Positions 10,126 through 21,743 are shown, numbered from the stretch's first letter. The stretch is 64,000 nt of DNA from Liolophura sinensis (GCF_032854445.1 NC_088298.1:18311976-18375975), one strand, 5' to 3'. Translations and numbers: made by a program. The notes: a model not told the origin generated them from the letters alone.

Positions 10126-12490
10126 ACATTTAATATCTCTATATGGCACATTTATTTCTGAGCATGTACTCTTAAATCTGTTATCGACTTCTCCTTTCAG
10201 GAAAATTATTCATGCGACCCATGTGCAATAGACCAACTATGTATATTCCTTAAAATTAAAGTGGCTGTACCTTGATGACTTGTTCTTGCACTAATCCGCC
10301 ATTTTATTTATAGATTTATTCAATTTATTAATTATTTCACCTTGTACAACTTTGTATTAATGTTGTGATTTATGTTTGTAACTACACATAAAGGGTGTCT
10401 GCACGCTGACATAACTTTTTCTTTCCAGACTAATGGAACTAAATCAAGCAGCTTTCCTGCGAGAATGATATCTTTTTGCAGAGATGTAAGAGTTTTCGAA
10501 GGTCGGTAGTTCTATTCCATCGACCACATTGCCTAACACATTCTTTAATGTAAGAAGACGGGCACGCTGGACAACGTTGGGATTCTTACACATGTATGGG
10601 TTGCACTGTGCTCTTCTGTGACGACTTTAAATGAGTCCGTTGTCGGATGGCTTTCTTGTTATAAACAACTCACCTAGTTTTGGTATTGTCTTACTCCAGG
10701 GCCCGTGATCACCAATTTACCTCCCCTGCTACAATGGCATCATAATTTTAATGATAAACTGATAAACCGATAACAGCTCAACAACAGATAGCGCTATTGC
10801 AAAGATGGTAATTGTATTTCCAGTTGTTTTCGAAGCTCTATATACACATCCAAGTTATATCACCGGAGATGTCAGAGGAACCACAGACATATAAAACTTC
10901 AATAGCAACTGTGACGGAAATCAAACGCGCCCATAGAATGTACGGAAGCCGCCTACGAACTGAACTATAGATAAAGAAAGCGGTGGAGAAGTTCAATGCC
11001 TGCATACGTCGTGAAGCAGTCTGTAGGCTGTACCCTGCGTAAAGTTTGAAACACGGTATCAGAAGACGAGTATATTGAAAAAGGAAGACGAGAAAATACT
11101 GTGGAGTGATTGATATATTCAATGATTGCTTCAGTGATCGTTTGTTGCTGATAAGTTATACGCAAGAGTTTTTTACTTAAACGATTGCAGTCAGTTGTAC
11201 TGATGGTGGAAACATAAGCCTTCATGGAAAATAACGATGACTTTGTAAAACAAGTGGAACCGTGTAAATCAGGATGCTACTATTTCATGGTTGGCTCAAG
11301 TTTGTCTCTTTGTTTGGAGTTTGCCTTTTTCTTTTACTGTAACTTAGGCCACACCACCGCCTATAGCAGCAAAACCGGAAGTGCTATACTCTGTGCCTGG
11401 CCAGACATGATGACACCCTGTGAAGTGGTCTGACAGCCTGTGGAGCATGAATCAAATTCAAAGATAGATGGTAAATTAGTATATGTCCCGTATGGATGAT
11501 TGGATGATCGGTTTCTCGATCGTCAAGAGGAAAACGAACTGTACTGTTCGCAACTTTCTGGAAAGAAGAAGTCCACCGGAAATGTACGAACTGAACTTCG
11601 GCGGTTTCCGACAGCAATTCTCCGCCTAACACAGAAGACTTCAGGATTAGTTCTTAGGCAAAATGGAGGCCCCATAGCGGATTATGGCGCTGAATTTAAT
11701 TATAATTTATCAACTTTAGGTACACATTTGGATTTTTATGCCATGGCCCTACGAGGAAATGCATACTCTTTTCAGTGGCATTTGATTGATATTGAAATTT
11801 CTTTTATCTTAAAGCCTTGTGTCTTTCCAACGTCATTGAAACCTGCTGACTGCTTCTCTTTGTATGGTTCTGTTCTATTTTCGTACTTCATTTATTTCAT
11901 AGTTCTTTGGTGGTTTGTAATTTTGGGAAGTGGCTTTAGGATTACTGACGTCCTTATTGGTTGATTGCTGGTATGCGGATGTCTGTTTTGACGCACAGAA
12001 TATATCCATTTTAGTCTTTTAATATCCAGAGTATACGTTTATGGTTTTGGAGTCAGTAAATACTTCGGTTTTTGTTTTTCTTTCTGTTGAAATATTTAGG
12101 CCTTTTTATTTTTTCTACCTAGTTACATGTAAAAGCCGATTATATCACGGAGATTTTAAACTAATGGACAAAATATGTTTTATACACGTTTGGTCAGTAT
12201 GACCTTCATGGTGCATGTAAAAATGTCACTGTCCTCATTGAAAAGCCTGATAATGCTTAGAGAAAGGTGTACATTCAGTTATAATTAGAAAGAGAAGAGA
12301 ATGCCACAGGACATCCACCAAGCATCTTAACGGATATGGATAGGGACTCAATGCTGATTAAAGCAACGGTATATTTTCTGATCAGTCCATGAAAGTTCTT
12401 CAAAGAGTTACCACTTTTAACTCCCATCGGTTTCTTTATACATTAAAACAACTGCTGAGGAGTTTTTATAAACCAGGCCTTCTAGGCCAA
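10126..12490. other. Unassigned sequence with a 154-codon open frame
   Basis: The longest frame is 11500-11964 (+, 154 codons). Its C-terminal third is hydrophobic (IYFIVLWWFVILG), but the DNA there is AT-rich, no domain is recognisable and no splice context stands out. A short frame near 10905 contains TEIKRAHRMYGSRLRTEL and is then broken by stops; it may be an old element fragment. Nothing else is supported. Confidence 0.35.
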
Positions 12491-12494
12491 ACTA

Positions 12495-12705
12495 GGTTTT
12501 CGGTCGTGGGCGGGTGGTTAAGGCATTTGTCTATGAATTGCCAGAATCCATGAAGTGTGGGATCAAACCGGACCTTGGACATGGAATTTATGAATTCATA
12601 CACTTTTGTTGCCCATGGGGCCCTTTTGACAATACGCGGTTGGCGACTTAAGTTCCTCCACTTAATCTTTAGTTCGAGGCCATTTGCCCGCCACCAAAAT
12701 GGTGT
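12495..12705 (+). repeat. tRNA-derived SINE, third family
   Basis: A-box-like GGCGGGTGGTTAAGGC (near 12509) and B-box-like GGGATCAAACC (near 12559) lie at tRNA spacing. A body with ATTTATGAATTCATACAC follows. The head differs from the other two SINE families. Its end cannot be fixed. Confidence 0.5.
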
Positions 12706-12729
12706 GAACATGCATAAGTTGCATGTTGT

Positions 12730-13005
12730 GGGGGCGTCCGTGGCTCAGTTGGTTAGCGCGCTATGGCAGCGTAATGACCCAGAAGTCTCTCACCAGTGCG
12801 GTCGCTGTATGTTCAAGTCCAGCTCATGATGGCTTCCTCTCCGGCCGTACGTGGGAAGGTCTGTCAGCAACCTGGAGATGGTCGTGGGTTTCCCCCGGGC
12901 TCTGCCCGTTTTCCACTCACCATAACTCCGGCCGCCGTCGTATAAGTGAAATGTTCTTGAGTACGGCGTAAAATACCAATCAAATAAATAAATAAATAAA
13001 TAAAT
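12730..13005 (+). repeat. Main-family SINE, full length
   Basis: The best complete copy on this strand. It has a tRNA-like head GTGGCTCAGTTGGTTAGCGC (A box), then GTTCAAGTCC (B box), the conserved CCGTACGTGGGAAGGTCTG body, GTCGTGGGTTTCCCCCGGGC, the GGCCGCCGTCGTATAAGTGA region and an (AAAT)n end. GCATGT occurs immediately before (12721) and after (13006) the copy, consistent with a short target-site duplication. SINEs of this kind are copied by a partner LINE that recognises the 3' end. Confidence 0.9.
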
Positions 13006-13009
13006 CGCA

Positions 13010-13165
13010 TGTGGGGAAAGTTCGTCAACAGCTTACCAAGATCGGTGGTTTACTTCGGGAACTGCTCTTTTTTTTTCATCCACAAAACAGGCCGCGATTG
13101 CATAAGCTCAAGAGTCCTCGGTATGGCTTTAAAAACAATCTAATAAATGAAAACACAATTTTCCC
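13010..13165 (+). repeat. SINE body and tail, related subfamily
   Basis: GTGGGGAAAGTTCGTCAACA, GATCGGTGGTTTAC, TTTTCATCCACAAAACAGGC and CGCGATTGCATAAG resemble the main SINE but with a TTCATCC-AAACAGGCCGC signature. The same signature recurs at 52440-52545. The copy abuts the full-length SINE at 12730. Confidence 0.5.
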
Positions 13166-14008
13166 TTGGGTGTAGGGATGGTTGATGGTGACAACGAGCC
13201 CACATCCGTTTGGTATTTGAAGTAATAGTCTTCTTTCAATACGCAATATCCTAAAATTTAACTGGAGACTACAAAATTCGGATTTTTGTATTTGGTATGT
13301 CAAATTATGAAGTTGTGATCTGTTAATAAAGTGACATGCACTAACACTGGTGAATCTTTTGAGATGTTTTAACGGCTTCATTTGATATGTGTGAGTGGGA
13401 TAGTATGCAAACTTGACCTGTCACTTTGTATAAAGATTTTACCATGATTGTAAGCATTAATGCGGTTATGTGTTTGAAATGCTGACATATTCACGTGGTA
13501 AGCTAAGATACAGAAGACATCTGATACCATGAATACCGACACTTAACCCACGTCGCTCCCTGACTGCACAAGTAATCAACCTTATTTATTACCCGGTTTG
13601 TGCCATTTATTTATAGTGATTATAAAGTCAGCCACTAAATTTGAAGCTATTGCAACAGTTTCTAACAGGTGCTCTTAAAATGTTCCAAAAAGTCTAGAAC
13701 ATTTTTTCAACAGACTAATAAACAACTCATGTGATGACGACATTGTGACACATTAGATATCTAGTCCGTGGTCACATAACTCCTACATAACTCATAACAC
13801 ATAGTAACCAACGTCATATTGTTCCAGTGAACGTTATCGGGTTTAAAAATGAGAAAATTAAACAAAACAACGCCAGATACCCAACTCAGGAGCTTCAGCT
13901 CACTCCCATTTTCAAACAAGCGATTTGTCTTAAATTAAGTATGGCGAACTTCGTGGGCACAACATCGTCTTTCAAGAGCCCAGTTCGTCTTCGATTGATT
14001 CTGCATGG
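13166..14008. other. Unassigned sequence
   Basis: No supported gene. The 62-codon frame at 13827-14015 runs up to the minisatellite but has no recognisable features. Confidence 0.45.
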
Positions 14009-14307
14009 GTGTTAGCATTAGCTGGCTGTACTGACATCAGGGTGTCAACATTAGCTGGCTGTACTGCCATCAGGGTGTCAGCATTAGCTGGCTGTACTGA
14101 CACCAGGGTGTCAGCATTAGCTGACTGTACTGACATCAGGGTGTCAGCATTAGCTGGCTGTACTGACATCAGGGTTTCAGCATTAGCTGGCTGTACTGAC
14201 ATCAGGGTGTCAGCATTAGCTGGCTGTACTGACATCAGGGTGTCAGCATTAGCTGGCTGTACTGACATCAAAGTGTCAGCATTAGCTGGTTGTACTGACA
14301 TCAGGGC
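14009..14307. repeat. 33-bp minisatellite, 9 copies
   Basis: Nine head-to-tail copies of a 33-bp unit beginning GTGTCAGCATTAGCTGGCTG and ending TACTGACATCAGG. Copies differ by one to three substitutions and never by an indel. Because 33 is a multiple of three, one frame stays open on each strand: an 11-residue repeat VSALAGCTDIR on + (14009-14347) and MSVQPANADTL on - (13972-14301). I see no start context, splice site or homologous protein that would prefer either strand, so it is listed as a repeat. Confidence 0.95.
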
Positions 14308-15154
14308 AATTTACCTAACACAACATGACCTTCTCATTTGGAGTTGATGCTTTCCCGTCCATGTCGGGAAGATATTTGCGTACTAAATCTGACTTGACTG
14401 GAGAATACAATGGTATCTTTCTTGAGCAATTGCTGCCCTGAGGCACTTTCCTTGCACGCTGCCCCTGGGTAAGTTACTGCAGTCTCTCGCCAAACACGTA
14501 GGTAATGTAGTGACGTCTAACAAATTGAAACTAACATCACTAACTTGTACCAAATTCTGCTTAAACCGTGGTGCTAGGGGTTGTGTAATTTACTACTGTT
14601 TAAGCATTTACACGATACCCTTTACCTGGGTATATCACAAGTTACGTGTGACCATTTGCCAGCTCTCATACCGCCTACACTGCTCTGGTTTTAATCTATG
14701 CTGTACGTCTAAATTATATATAACATACATGGCCGTTCTCAGTTACATATAAATGTCCAGTTGGGCCTAAATTCTTCAGTTTAACACTTAAAATAACCTT
14801 TTAACGAATTTGACGAATAACAGTATAAAAGACTTACAGCATAAAACCAGAGCAGAGACGAAAGTGTGAGACTAGACAAATGATTACACATAACCGATAA
14901 AATACAGCATCTTGTCAGCCAGGTAGAATTTTGTTACAACTGTTCAGCTAAATACCAGAATCGTAGCAAATTATACAACCACATTTAGTTAAAAATAATG
15001 CAGAGATGATTTCAGATTTGTGTGTATGCATGGGGCTCAAAGTTGTACTCAGCAATTTTACAGTGATATGACGACGAGGAGTCATTAAATATTGTGTACC
15101 CAAATTGTGGCAAGGCGAGCCGATGCAGTCACATTATACTAGCACCGGGCCAAC
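14308..15154. other. Mostly unassigned; weak match to the 7.6 kb repeat
   Basis: The part 14830-14980 (AAGACTTACAGCATAAAACC, CAACTGTTCAGCTAAATACC, GTAGCAAATTATACA) weakly resembles 7626-7730 (GAAGACTTACAGTACAGAGT, GCAGCAAATTGCACA), suggesting a further dispersed copy. No gene is supported. Confidence 0.35.
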
Positions 15155-15325
15155 CTATTCCCTTGCTCTAACTTGCTCTAATCTCTCACTGCTGAACGCC
15201 AATCGAGGCAGCAGGAAGTATTTTTAAAGTTTTTGGTATGATCCGATCCGAGTTTGATCCCGGGGTTTCCCGACATCAAGACGGGTGACCTAACCATAAG
15301 GCCACCGAAACAATCCTTCAGATTT
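15155..15325 (-). repeat. tRNA-derived SINE, second family, reverse
   Basis: Read on the minus strand: GGTGGCCTTATGGTTAGGTC (A-box-like, from about 15307), then GGGATCAAACTCGGATCGG (B box), GATCATACCAAAAACTT, TAAAAATACTTCCTGCTGCC and TGGCGTTCAGCAGTGAGAG. This matches the family seen at 591 and 2836. Confidence 0.65.
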
Positions 15326-16215
15326 GTCTAAAAAGTTAACAAGGCCACACAGTTGGTTTGAGACGTAGAGGCGTTTGTCGTCGTCATGACGACTATTTCA
15401 CTGACATAATCAGTTCCCCTACATGTATCTTTGTCATCTCACCAAACCTGTGAATAATATGGTAATATATGAATAAGTCAAAGAATATTTCTGCAATTCA
15501 GCAGTATTGAACAAAGTACGGTGCTCTATAACATTATCCAATAAAAAGAGTTAAAGGAAAACGCCAGACAATAATGGAATGTATCCATTAGCGTGTGATT
15601 GCTGAGACTAACAAATTTCCGCTTATTCGGCATGGGTACACTCCAAGTACAATCGTTTTTAAATTACTGAAAAAATATACCATAAATCATCAGATGCTCT
15701 CCCACAACACATCTTCACACACCAACACTATTTGTGCACTCTAATTGAATCAAATCAAATCTAGACTGGGCAATGGTAACATCATCGCATTGTTATTATA
15801 GCAAAATAAAGGACCAAAGTATATCGATCTACAGAGATACAAATATTACAAACAGAACATGCATGCCAAAGTACTCTGGGAAATATAACCTATGCGGGGA
15901 GCCCTGGAGTACGAATCTCAAATGTAAATCTCTTATATGTTATACATTTCGTTTCAGTTTTCTAATTTTGTTTTTTATTAAATATGTTTTTATTCATTTT
16001 CAATGCCATATTCAAGGTTTTTCATTTTTATGAGAGTTTGAATATTTTTGATGGGGGAAATCCGGTGTCAAACGCCAGTATCTGACAGCTTATATGTAAT
16101 AACAAGCTGTATACATCATATTCATTACAAACCAGTGACCATCGGTGTACTTTAGACTGCCTAAATGGCTGTGGGACCGCATTGATCAGTAGGGTCCCAC
16201 AAACAGCAAAGAGCA
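15326..16215. other. Unassigned sequence
   Basis: AT-rich; the 86-codon frame at 15773-16033 has no motif and no partner elsewhere in the window. Confidence 0.45.
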
Positions 16216-16504
16216 GCAATTTTATTTATTTATTTACTTATTTATTTATTTGTTTTATTGATATTTTACGCCATACTCAACAGTAATTCATTTCTATGAC
16301 GGACCAGCATTATGGTGGAAGGACACCGGACAGAACATGGGCGAAACCCACGGCCATCCGGAAGTTGATGGCAGACCATCCTCCGTACGGTAGGAGAGGG
16401 AGCCAGCATGAGCTGGACTTCAAATCACAGCGATTGCATTGGTGAGAGGCTTCTGGATCATTGCGCCGCGCTGTCACGCTAACCACCTGTGCCACAGAGG
16501 CCCC
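16216..16504 (-). repeat. Main-family SINE, full length; carries the duplication breakpoint
   Basis: On the minus strand this runs from GGGGCCTCTGTGGCACAGG through the B box and ACGGAGGATGG body to TGGCGTAAAATATC and a (TAAA)n end. It is somewhat diverged. The large tandem duplication starts inside it at about 16440, so only its first ~64 bp reappear at 25678-25741. Confidence 0.88.
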
Positions 16505-17509
16505 ACAAGGGCAACAATGGAATGTAAACTAAGAACGTTGACCTGTTGTAAAAAAAGATGATGGCACTATCTGGTGGTAATTACAACAGTGGTTGTTTTT
16601 TCCACATCTGAATGAATTATTGCAAAAAAAAACCCCAGGAACATCAATAACCATGACAAGTTGTCCTAAATTATTTTTCACCGTCTTTTAAGCGATGATC
16701 TGTTAGAAGTAAGGACTGTTTGCTACTCTAGGCTAAAAGGAATAAAAGTCGAATCAGACACTTTCTTAAACGCATTAGCGGAGGAATATTACATCATGGT
16801 AAATGTATTAGTTCAATTTCCTTGGAGAAGCATTTACTAACATTGCTGTGATTTTTCTAACAACATGAGAAACAGTGCTGACAACACAAAACGCACACAC
16901 GTGCCAAACAGGTCAGCGCTACAAGCATTCTACGTTCGAAATACAGAACGCAATGATAATGCAATGACAACAATGTGTTAAACACAACAATCATTTATCC
17001 TCAAACCACACAAGAATTAAAATATAGACAATAAGCCGTGCAAAAGTCTTGCTCAGTGAACTGGGTTAATATCTTGCTATAATGGTGCCTCCGTTCGCTT
17101 CGATCTAAAGACGTCCTAAAAATATTTCTGTATCTTTTGCTTGGGAGTTACCGCCATGTTCAAGTTTAATTGGGCTTAGCCAACGAAAGCTGGACAGGTG
17201 AGCATTACAGTTCCAAGATATATGTGTGTAGGAAACACATTCCCACTACTCTTCCACTAATTCAGTAAGTTTGTCCACAGTGTAGCTTCTATTCAATGAA
17301 AAATATTTTCCGCTACAAAGAGGACGCCCTAAGCCGGTTTTTTATTTTACGTTTTCAGTATAGATATACTCATTAAGCTACGAGGGAGGATAAGGCAATG
17401 CAGGTGGGAAATGTTCCCCATTCAAGTGCTAAAAACAAAGGTTCTAAGGTGGTCAGTCTTATCAATGGTACCATAAAGGCAAGAATAATATTAGGCTGTT
17501 GGAAAACAT

Positions 17510-17700
17510 AGCCATGTCGTTCTATGATCGGCCATTTGCGAGGTTAATGGGAAATGTTGACCTAATAGAAAATCATCTCCGCCTACCGTCTTGCCCCTCT
17601 GGGAGCTATTGATAACGCATTTTGTAACAAACACCGTAATGGAAAAGGTTCGCAGTCCAAGGTTCCCCGGTGTGGAGAAATTGTCGATGACTAGATGAAC
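17510..17700 (+). pseudogene. Exon-like block A, duplication copy 1 (broken)
   Basis: Part of a recurring coding-like block of unknown family. From 17603 a frame reads ELLITHFVTNTVMEKV, continues to SMTR and stops at 17696-17698. Upstream the homologous frame is shifted by one and reads MGNVDLIENHLRLPS. The same block reads ...TWALSLTYFVIGIVMEKLP on the minus strand at 39.2 kb and ...SRELWITHLVVYTVMENV at 42.7 kb. The frameshift makes this copy a likely pseudogene. The minus frame 17491-17712 is the shadow of this block. Confidence 0.5.
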
Positions 17701-18020
17701 AAACATATCCAAACGTTGTAAAACCTGTTATTCATGGTCTGACGGGAATGAGGGAAGAATTGCACAAAACACGCCATGCTAAAATTCTCAAGAGAATACC
17801 AATACCCAGACAAGCAGACAACATCGTGTAAATGCAACTGTGATTTGAGGAAATTAGACTTCTGGAATCGTAAACAGTAGCCCACATGTAAACATGGTTT
17901 TTACATCATATACAATTACATCCAGTGTGATAATATAATTTAGATGAGCTTTTATTTTAGGGACCCATGGTGAAGAAATGTTGTTATTGTTGATCGCTTC
18001 TAAATTAAATTATTGTAGGT

Positions 18021-18617
18021 GAGTAATAGTGCGCCCATCATAGAATTTATACATTTGAAAGCAGGTAAAACAAGTAAAGCTGGTTTGTGATACAGTTTTC
18101 AGTAATCATAGGCAGACTTGATTTTGTGACTACATAATCATTAACGAAATATATCACAGAAAGGCTAATGACGTTAGAGACACTAATGACAGGTGGCAGA
18201 AGAGAGATCGCGTTCCTAATAGAGCCTAGTACCGTGAGACTAGTATACGATGACCAATAATTAATCCTTGAGGAGCAAACCCCATTACCCTTGGCATTCC
18301 CAATCAAGGCATTATTTGTGTTTGCCGAAAACTCAAGGTGAACTATCCAGGGCACCCACTATTCTCATTTAGTTTACGGTCTTCAGTCACGGCAAACAAG
18401 TGCACATTAGTTATAAGTAGACGCTAAGTGCAAAATTCGGCTTCGGGAGTATTAAGCTGCAACGTATATATCCGTATCCCGGCAGCTTTAGAAAGCACGG
18501 CAATAGTGGTAAGTCGAGTTAATCACTGTGAAATTATAGTTACCTGCTCAGGCGCAGACTGAGATTTGAGACCAATGGTGACACACTGGAGGAATAACAG
18601 ATGATGAGAATGAATTA
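18021..18617. other. Tract identical in both duplication copies
   Basis: I could find no base difference between this roughly 600-bp stretch and 27270-27870, while flanking sequence shows several differences per 100 bp. The 102-codon minus frame 18047-18355 is therefore also identical at 27299-27607; I do not recognise the product and cannot call it coding on that basis. Confidence 0.6.
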
Positions 18618-18872
18618 GGGGCCTCAGTTGGTTAGCGCAGCGTGATGACCCAGCAGTCTCTCACCAGTGCGGTCGCTGTGAGTTCAAGTCCAGCTCATGC
18701 TGGCTTCCTCTCCGGCCATACGTGGGAAGGTCTGCAGTAGCCAAGGGATGGTCGTGGGTTTCCCCCGGGCTCTGCCCGGTTTCCTCCCACCATAATGCTG
18801 GTCGCCGTCGTATAAGTCAAATATTCTTGAGTACGGCGTAAAACACCAATCAAATAAATAAATTAAATTAAG
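18618..18872 (+). repeat. Main-family SINE with 8-bp deletion in its head
   Basis: Full SINE except that GGGGCCTCAGTTGG here replaces the GGGGCCTCTGTGGCTCAG seen at 27870. The missing 8 bp lie between two CTC repeats and remove part of the A box. It ends in AAATAAATAAATTAAATT. Confidence 0.88.
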
Positions 18873-19212
18873 TAATGAATTAAACATAATGTCATGCAGA
18901 TTTCCACAGCAGTAAAACTTACTCCACTACCACAGGGAAACTTCAGCAATTTACAGTTAGGTGGGATTGCCTCAGGAATACCACTCTGATTTAGCCAATC
19001 GATTAATTTACTTAAAAGCCGTTTGTCCTATAAAATGAAAAGAATGACTATGCGGCGATAAATGCTAATGCAATAAAGTGGATGAAAAATGGGTGGGCAT
19101 ATTTCATTCTTTTAATCTTTGCATTAAGACTGTATAGTTGCTTAAAGCTGAAGCAATTTAAAACTGGTAATTGTGTGAGCAGGTGGGCATCTTGTAAGAC
19201 CATCTATTCTCT

Positions 19213-19330
19213 TTTTATTTATTTATTTGATTGCTGTTTTACGCCGTACTCAAGAATATTTCACTTATACGACGGCGGCCAGTATTATGGTGGGAGGAAA
19301 TCGCGCAGACCCCGGAGGAAAGCTATGGCA
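19213..19330 (-). repeat. Main-family SINE, truncated
   Basis: On the minus strand only the 3' half remains: the CCACCATAATACTGGCCGCC part, CGTCGTATAAGTGAAATATT and TTGAGTACGGCGTAAAAC with an (AAAT) end. It sits just upstream of block B in both duplication copies, so it inserted before the duplication. Confidence 0.85.
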
Positions 19331-19336
19331 ATCTAC

Positions 19337-19490
19337 AGGATATAACTGATTACACAAAACGGAACCGGCGACATGTTGACATTTTCAAGAGAGGAAGAAT
19401 ATGTGTTCCAGCCAGTGCTGGACTGTTTGAATGAAAACACCATCTACAGACAACAGCAGTTGTGGTAATTTAGATGGGTGTAAATTTTAG
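19337..19490 (+). pseudogene. Exon-like block B, duplication copy 1 (deleted)
   Basis: Frame reads DYTKRNRRHVDIFKRG, then ICVPASAGLFE and a stop. It aligns with the open minus block at 42.3-42.6 kb (RYYTRSARIILEVSRDE ... LAELFEQK). The following part is missing here because of an ~80-bp deletion after GCAGTTGTGG relative to copy 2. Function unknown. Confidence 0.45.
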
Positions 19491-19629
19491 GGACGCACGC
19501 TGTAGGATAGCTAGCCAACAAAAGCCCCAATCACCAATTGCTGCTTCTGTTATTGCAGCATGTTATAACTTAACGGAACTTTTTCCGCCTGAGATCATTC
19601 AAAGAAAAGCTGTGTAGTTAAATGATATA

Positions 19630-19715
19630 TTCTGGTCTTAGTAATCACTTTTCGTGGAAAAAAATAACTATTAACACAGTACTCGTGCACTGCGAAAACC
19701 ATGGACAGTTTAACT
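19630..19715 (+). pseudogene. Exon-like block E fragment
   Basis: The stretch TTTTCGTGGAAAAAAATAAC, TATTAACACAGTACTCGTGC and GAAAACCATGGACAGTT aligns with the minus-strand frame at 38.4-38.6 kb (INTLLVHDTKTMVSS). It is cut by the SINE body that follows, and it is deleted in copy 2. Confidence 0.4.
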
Positions 19716-19721
19716 TAAATG

Positions 19722-19880
19722 CCGGCCGTACGTGGGAAGGTCTGCCAGCAACCTGCGGATGGTCGTGGGTTTTCCCCGGGCTCTTCCGGTTTCCTCCCAT
19801 CATAATGCTGGTCGCCGTCGTATAAGTGAAATATTCTTGAGTACGGCGTAAAACACCAATCAAATAAATAAATAAATTTA
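19722..19880 (+). repeat. Main-family SINE, 5'-truncated
   Basis: Starts GCCGGCCGTACGTGGGAAGG and runs to CACCAATCAAATAAATAAAT. The tRNA-like head is missing. In copy 2 only its last ~80 bp remain (28998-29078), joined to different upstream sequence. Confidence 0.88.
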
Positions 19881-20169
19881 GCCTAAATGCGGCGATTCAT
19901 TACGGTAGATTTAGCGATAACCATTGTGGGCTTTTAGTTTACACAAAATGTCCTTAGCATAACATGCATAACATCACAAATGAAAACGGCACAAACTTAG
20001 TGTCAACATGTTTTCATTCTGTTGAAACCGGGTAAACCATTGCTGAAGAACTACGACCTCAATTGCTTTGATCTGATACAATCATATAGCAAAGTCACCT
20101 ACATGTAGTCGCGCCCCTTTAGCAGGTTTACCATGGTGAATTGATTGGAGGAAGTTGTATGCAAAACGA

Positions 20170-20400
20170 CATCAATTTGCTGAGGGATGCCGCGACTATT
20201 CCCAATTGACTTTGACTTTTCTACATGTCACCAAATCAGTTTCTTGGCTTTCTATGTCATTACACACCAGGTCTGCTGGCATTTGTCGCGAGCAAGTAAA
20301 GTCAGGTCTCGTGTTGAATATATGATCGAGCTGAAATGGCACTTGAGATGCTTATTCTCAATGCTTTCTGTTTTAACGGAAGGTGTAGTTGACTGAGAAG
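20170..20400 (+). other. Short open frames, conserved between copies, unassigned
   Basis: Frame 20187-20396 (MPRLFPIDFDFSTC...) is kept at 29389-29598 with a few replacements. A GTAAAG donor-like site follows GAGCAA near 20296. I recognise no protein family; conservation here may only reflect the recent duplication. Confidence 0.25.
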
Positions 20401-20760
20401 TAGAATTTCAATGTTTCCGGTTTACAGTTTCACCACAGTTGCTGAAGCCGATCCTTGGAAAGACTTTGCCGTGTTAGGTGAAAAATGACCAATTTATCAG
20501 GTCTCCTATATAGGTTCGTTGCATGTAGATTACACAGGTTGTGATGCAGACAATTGGGGTAAAAGCTTTTTGCGATTCCAAATGTCAAGATGGTCTGTAG
20601 AACTCCACAGGGGCGATCGGCAAACAGATTTACTTACCGAGCAGCCGTCTTCGAAAAGATGAGTACAGAGAAGAATCACATATTGAATGAAAACCTTAGT
20701 GGTTCCAAACTCAGCGGAGACCGGTTCCGTGACAAGTAAATACTATTAAGTAGAAAAACC

Positions 20761-20960
20761 GTGATTAGCAGCACACCATTGTGTATGAAAATCTCTAACC
20801 AGCGTTTCTACCCTTCATCGGTAAATAAACAGTTTTGGAACTTTTGGAATACATTGAATTCACACTGTGGAAATTTTGTTCTCACGCAAGGCGATGAGAG
20901 AAGTGTTTTATACAACACCAATCTGAAGGATTTGGCTCAGACTCTTTCAAAGTCTTGAAC
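20761..20960 (+). other. Possible exon, unassigned
   Basis: The frame reads ...NQRFYPSSVNKQFWNFWNTL... LKDLAQTLSKS and ends at 20956. The copy at 29964-30182 reads on a little further to TFSKGL because the stop here (TGA) is TGG there. The composition looks protein-like, but I find no acceptor or donor that settles it and no family. Confidence 0.3.
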
Positions 20961-21743
20961 ATTTTCCAAAGGTTTGTGAGTGAATGATGCCAGAGTCCGA
21001 GGCAATCGTGGTCTGATTACAAGACAAACCTTCTGGTATAACAGAACACACAGACCAACGGTAGCTGTTGTCAGTCTCGCGTTTCAGAATAAATGAGGCT
21101 GGAGTAGTTTTCTGCCATATAACTGTTACAGAATATATGATTGCGGATTGGTTTCAAATGATTTGTGTGCATTGTATAAGTGCTTTGCAATATTTTGTAA
21201 GATAAGCTTGCAAGGGCGTTTGGTGGGGAAACTTACGGCGCAACTTACCTTCTCGAAGAAAAAATTAAATCTTGGGATCAAACTCGAATAGCTAAAGCAG
21301 GTATCCATTGGAAAATCGAACCAGTGATGTAATTTTGTCTCAAAAGGTAGTTCATTAAAAACAATACGATTATCTGTTATGGGCATGGGTATGTTTTAAT
21401 TTGTTGCAAAGCACGACTTGAAGTCTGCCATTTACGCATGCGCCGAAACCAAAGCAAACGATGTGAAGATTTCTGGGCTGGAAGTTTATTATGACGCACG
21501 GCATGTGAAGCGCACTACAGTGGAAGTTCCGCCAGACCAATGAAAACTTCTGGTTTCAGATGATAGACCAATGGATTTCTCAGTGTGACGAGGCTTGTGT
21601 GTCAATGACATACCATGTAACATTCTTGATATCAACATATATCAGTACATCTGCACAATTCTGGCTACATGTTTTCTAGACCAAAATTATTTAACATATA
21701 TTTTTAAAAAGACATCTGCAGGTAATACTGCAGTGAGGAATAA

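Noticed and set aside
10905-11120. TEIKRAHRMYGSRLRTEL frame as a LINE ORF1 piece
   Set aside because: Only a short resemblance, broken by stops; not enough to name a family.
11500-11964. 154-codon open frame with hydrophobic end
   Set aside because: AT-rich region, no domain, no splice signals, no second copy; length is within chance for this much sequence.
12730-12830. Possible true tRNA gene
   Set aside because: A and B boxes are present but no cloverleaf closes and a SINE body follows.
12723-12971. Open frames inside SINE copies, such as WEGLSATWRWSWVSPG
   Set aside because: These recur wherever the SINE occurs; they translate a noncoding element.
14009-14307. CRISPR array
   Set aside because: Units are contiguous with no variable spacers; it is a minisatellite in an animal genome.
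18047-18355. 102-codon minus frame identical in both duplicate copies
   Set aside because: All bases are identical there, so identity of the frame says nothing about coding; no motif.
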